Below the pieces are notes generated by a model. It was not told where the DNA came from. It did no database searches and saw only the letters and a list, made by a program, of their open reading frames with translations. The translations under genes and the position numbers were made by a program. From NCBI GenBank assembly GCA_002493755.1, contig DKZT01000067.1:35883-57472 (forward strand): 21,590 nucleotides of DNA. Reading direction: 5' to 3'. Within the stretch, counting starts at the first letter, position 1, and each line of letters starts with the position of its first letter. Below are positions 20,658 through 21,590 of this stretch, piece by piece. Source of the stretch: Ruminococcaceae bacterium UBA7067 (lineage in GTDB: Bacteria; Bacillota; Clostridia; Oscillospirales; Acutalibacteraceae).

Positions 20658-21590
20658 TCAGTATTTGCTCGGATAGCTGAGGCTTGAAACATTTGCAATT
20701 ACCTTCTGAAGAATGATTGCGTCAGCAATAGAAATCTGACCGTCAAAATTCAGGTCTGCAGCCTTTGTCTTGGAAGCATCCAGATCAATAACGTTGGCAA
20801 TCGCTTTCTGAATTATAATAGCGTCTGCAATAATAACTGCTTCATTGCCGTCCATATCGCCGAGGAAGATATCGTCCTTTGCGCCGTCAGCAATCACCTT
20901 GATAGATGAGGTGTTGGTTTTTGCCGATACAGCAGAGCCGCTTGTATTCTTTAAGCTGTTGTAGCTTGTGGAAATTGTAGCCGCACCCTGATCTGCTATT
21001 ACATTGAACACGAGCTTTACAAATACCTTTTCACTTGTGAAGCTGTATCCGCCTGCATTTGAACAGGTAAACGAAGCTGAGCCGTTTACTGATTTAAGAT
21101 CAATGCTTGCACCCTTTTTAATGTTGGTAAGAGTACCGTCTGCAACAGAAGTACTGATCTTTGACATTTCAAGGATACCTGAAGTGTATTTTACAGTTGC
21201 GTCAATGTATGAAAGCACTTCAGATGCGCTGAGCTTAGCCTCATAAACAACCTGATCGCCCTTGTTTACAGCCTGACCGTTTACAGTCAGCGGATTTGAC
21301 GGTTCTGTCGGCTCTGTCGGACCCTCTGAAACAAGCGTTACAGTGTATGTTGTTTTGCCTGTAAGATTATCCAGATCCATATCGTACTCTTCCATAATCT
21401 TGTGGGTTAAAGAGGTCGTACCGCTTTCAGCAATAACCTCGAACTGTGCTATAACAAGCTCAGCCTCTGTTGTGAAGTTATAACCCTTACCTGCGTTCAT
21501 TGCGGAATATGCAATTCCCAAGCCGTCAGTAGCGTCATTGTAATTTCTGTTTACCATAAATGAACCGGAAGCAGAAAGCTTTGCTGAGAA
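20658..21590 (-). CDS. Cohesin-like/dockerin protein, 5' end outside window
   Basis: Only the C-terminal 310 codons are present. The frame stays open to the window edge, so the internal ATG at 21557 is not the start. Counting from that Met: residues 1-75 are the end of one beta-rich cohesin-like domain; PTEPTEPSNP (80-89) is a linker; 90-222 is a second cohesin-like domain (TVNGQAVNKGDQVVYEAKLS ... YSFTSEKVFVKLVFNVIADQG); 232-292 is a type I-like dockerin. The dockerin has two calcium loops: D234-x-D236-x-N238...D245 and D268-x-N270-x-D272...D279. Both are followed by near-identical IIxQKxIANV helices. Inferred role: an extracellular scaffold or adaptor component that docks onto a cohesin. 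The ligands and enzymatic part, if any, are unknown. Confidence 0.85.
   Translation of the reverse strand, partial: FSAKLSASGSFMVNRNYNDATDGLGIAYSAMNAGKGYNFTTEAELVIAQFEVIAESGTTSLTHKIMEEYDMDLDNLTGKTTYTVTLVSEGPTEPTEPSNPLTVNGQAVNKGDQVVYEAKLSASEVLSYIDATVKYTSGILEMSKISTSVADGTLTNIKKGASIDLKSVNGSASFTCSNAGGYSFTSEKVFVKLVFNVIADQGAATISTSYNSLKNTSGSAVSAKTNTSSIKVIADGAKDDIFLGDMDGNEAVIIADAIIIQKAIANVIDLDASKTKAADLNFDGQISIADAIILQKVIANVSSLSYPSKY

Overview
The window looks like chromosomal DNA from an anaerobic, spore-forming gut clostridium of the Ruminococcus/Oscillospiraceae kind. This is an inference from four signs: Firmicute-style strong GGAGG ribosome-binding sites, a YunB sporulation protein, cohesin-like and dockerin domains beside a surface alpha-amylase (reminiscent of amylosome-forming ruminococci), and CIRCE-controlled groESL. 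No RNA genes, CRISPR array, integrase or transposase were seen.

Layout. Positions 1-5251 hold a plus-strand translation operon, aspS-gatC-gatA-gatB, behind a near-consensus promoter. A composite intergenic repeat follows (5254-5515), then a zinc-ribbon membrane protein that ends at a bidirectional terminator. The minus strand from 7646 down to 6249 carries an autoregulated PadR regulator and a HAAS-domain membrane protein, whose promoter is covered by two operator palindromes. groES-groEL (9755-7810) lie behind a perfect CIRCE. Between 9818 and 10284 there is only repeat and hairpin sequence. Then, on the minus strand, come a THUMP-type rRNA methyltransferase, yunB, and a membrane-anchored zinc-ribbon protein with five 11-residue repeats and a cohesin-like domain. 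On the plus strand are a MATE transporter and a small membrane protein, separated by a second composite repeat. The window ends on the minus strand with a small P-loop protein, pgi, a D-Ala-D-Ala carboxypeptidase, a lipoprotein alpha-amylase, and the 3' part of a cohesin-like/dockerin protein that runs off the right edge.

How genes fit together. AspRS plus GatCAB form an indirect Asn/Gln-tRNA pathway. The alpha-amylase, the dockerin protein and the membrane-anchored cohesin-like protein could all act in starch handling at the cell surface. That link is inferred from domains and proximity, not demonstrated.

The most unusual signals are: (i) intergenic arrays with an exact 7-bp period (core GAGTTT), often in inverted pairs around a dispersed palindromic module; (ii) the zinc ribbon-TM-11-mer repeat-cohesin protein; (iii) a long imperfect inverted repeat that pairs the -10 region with the start codon of the 15311 gene; (iv) a textbook-quality PadR double operator.
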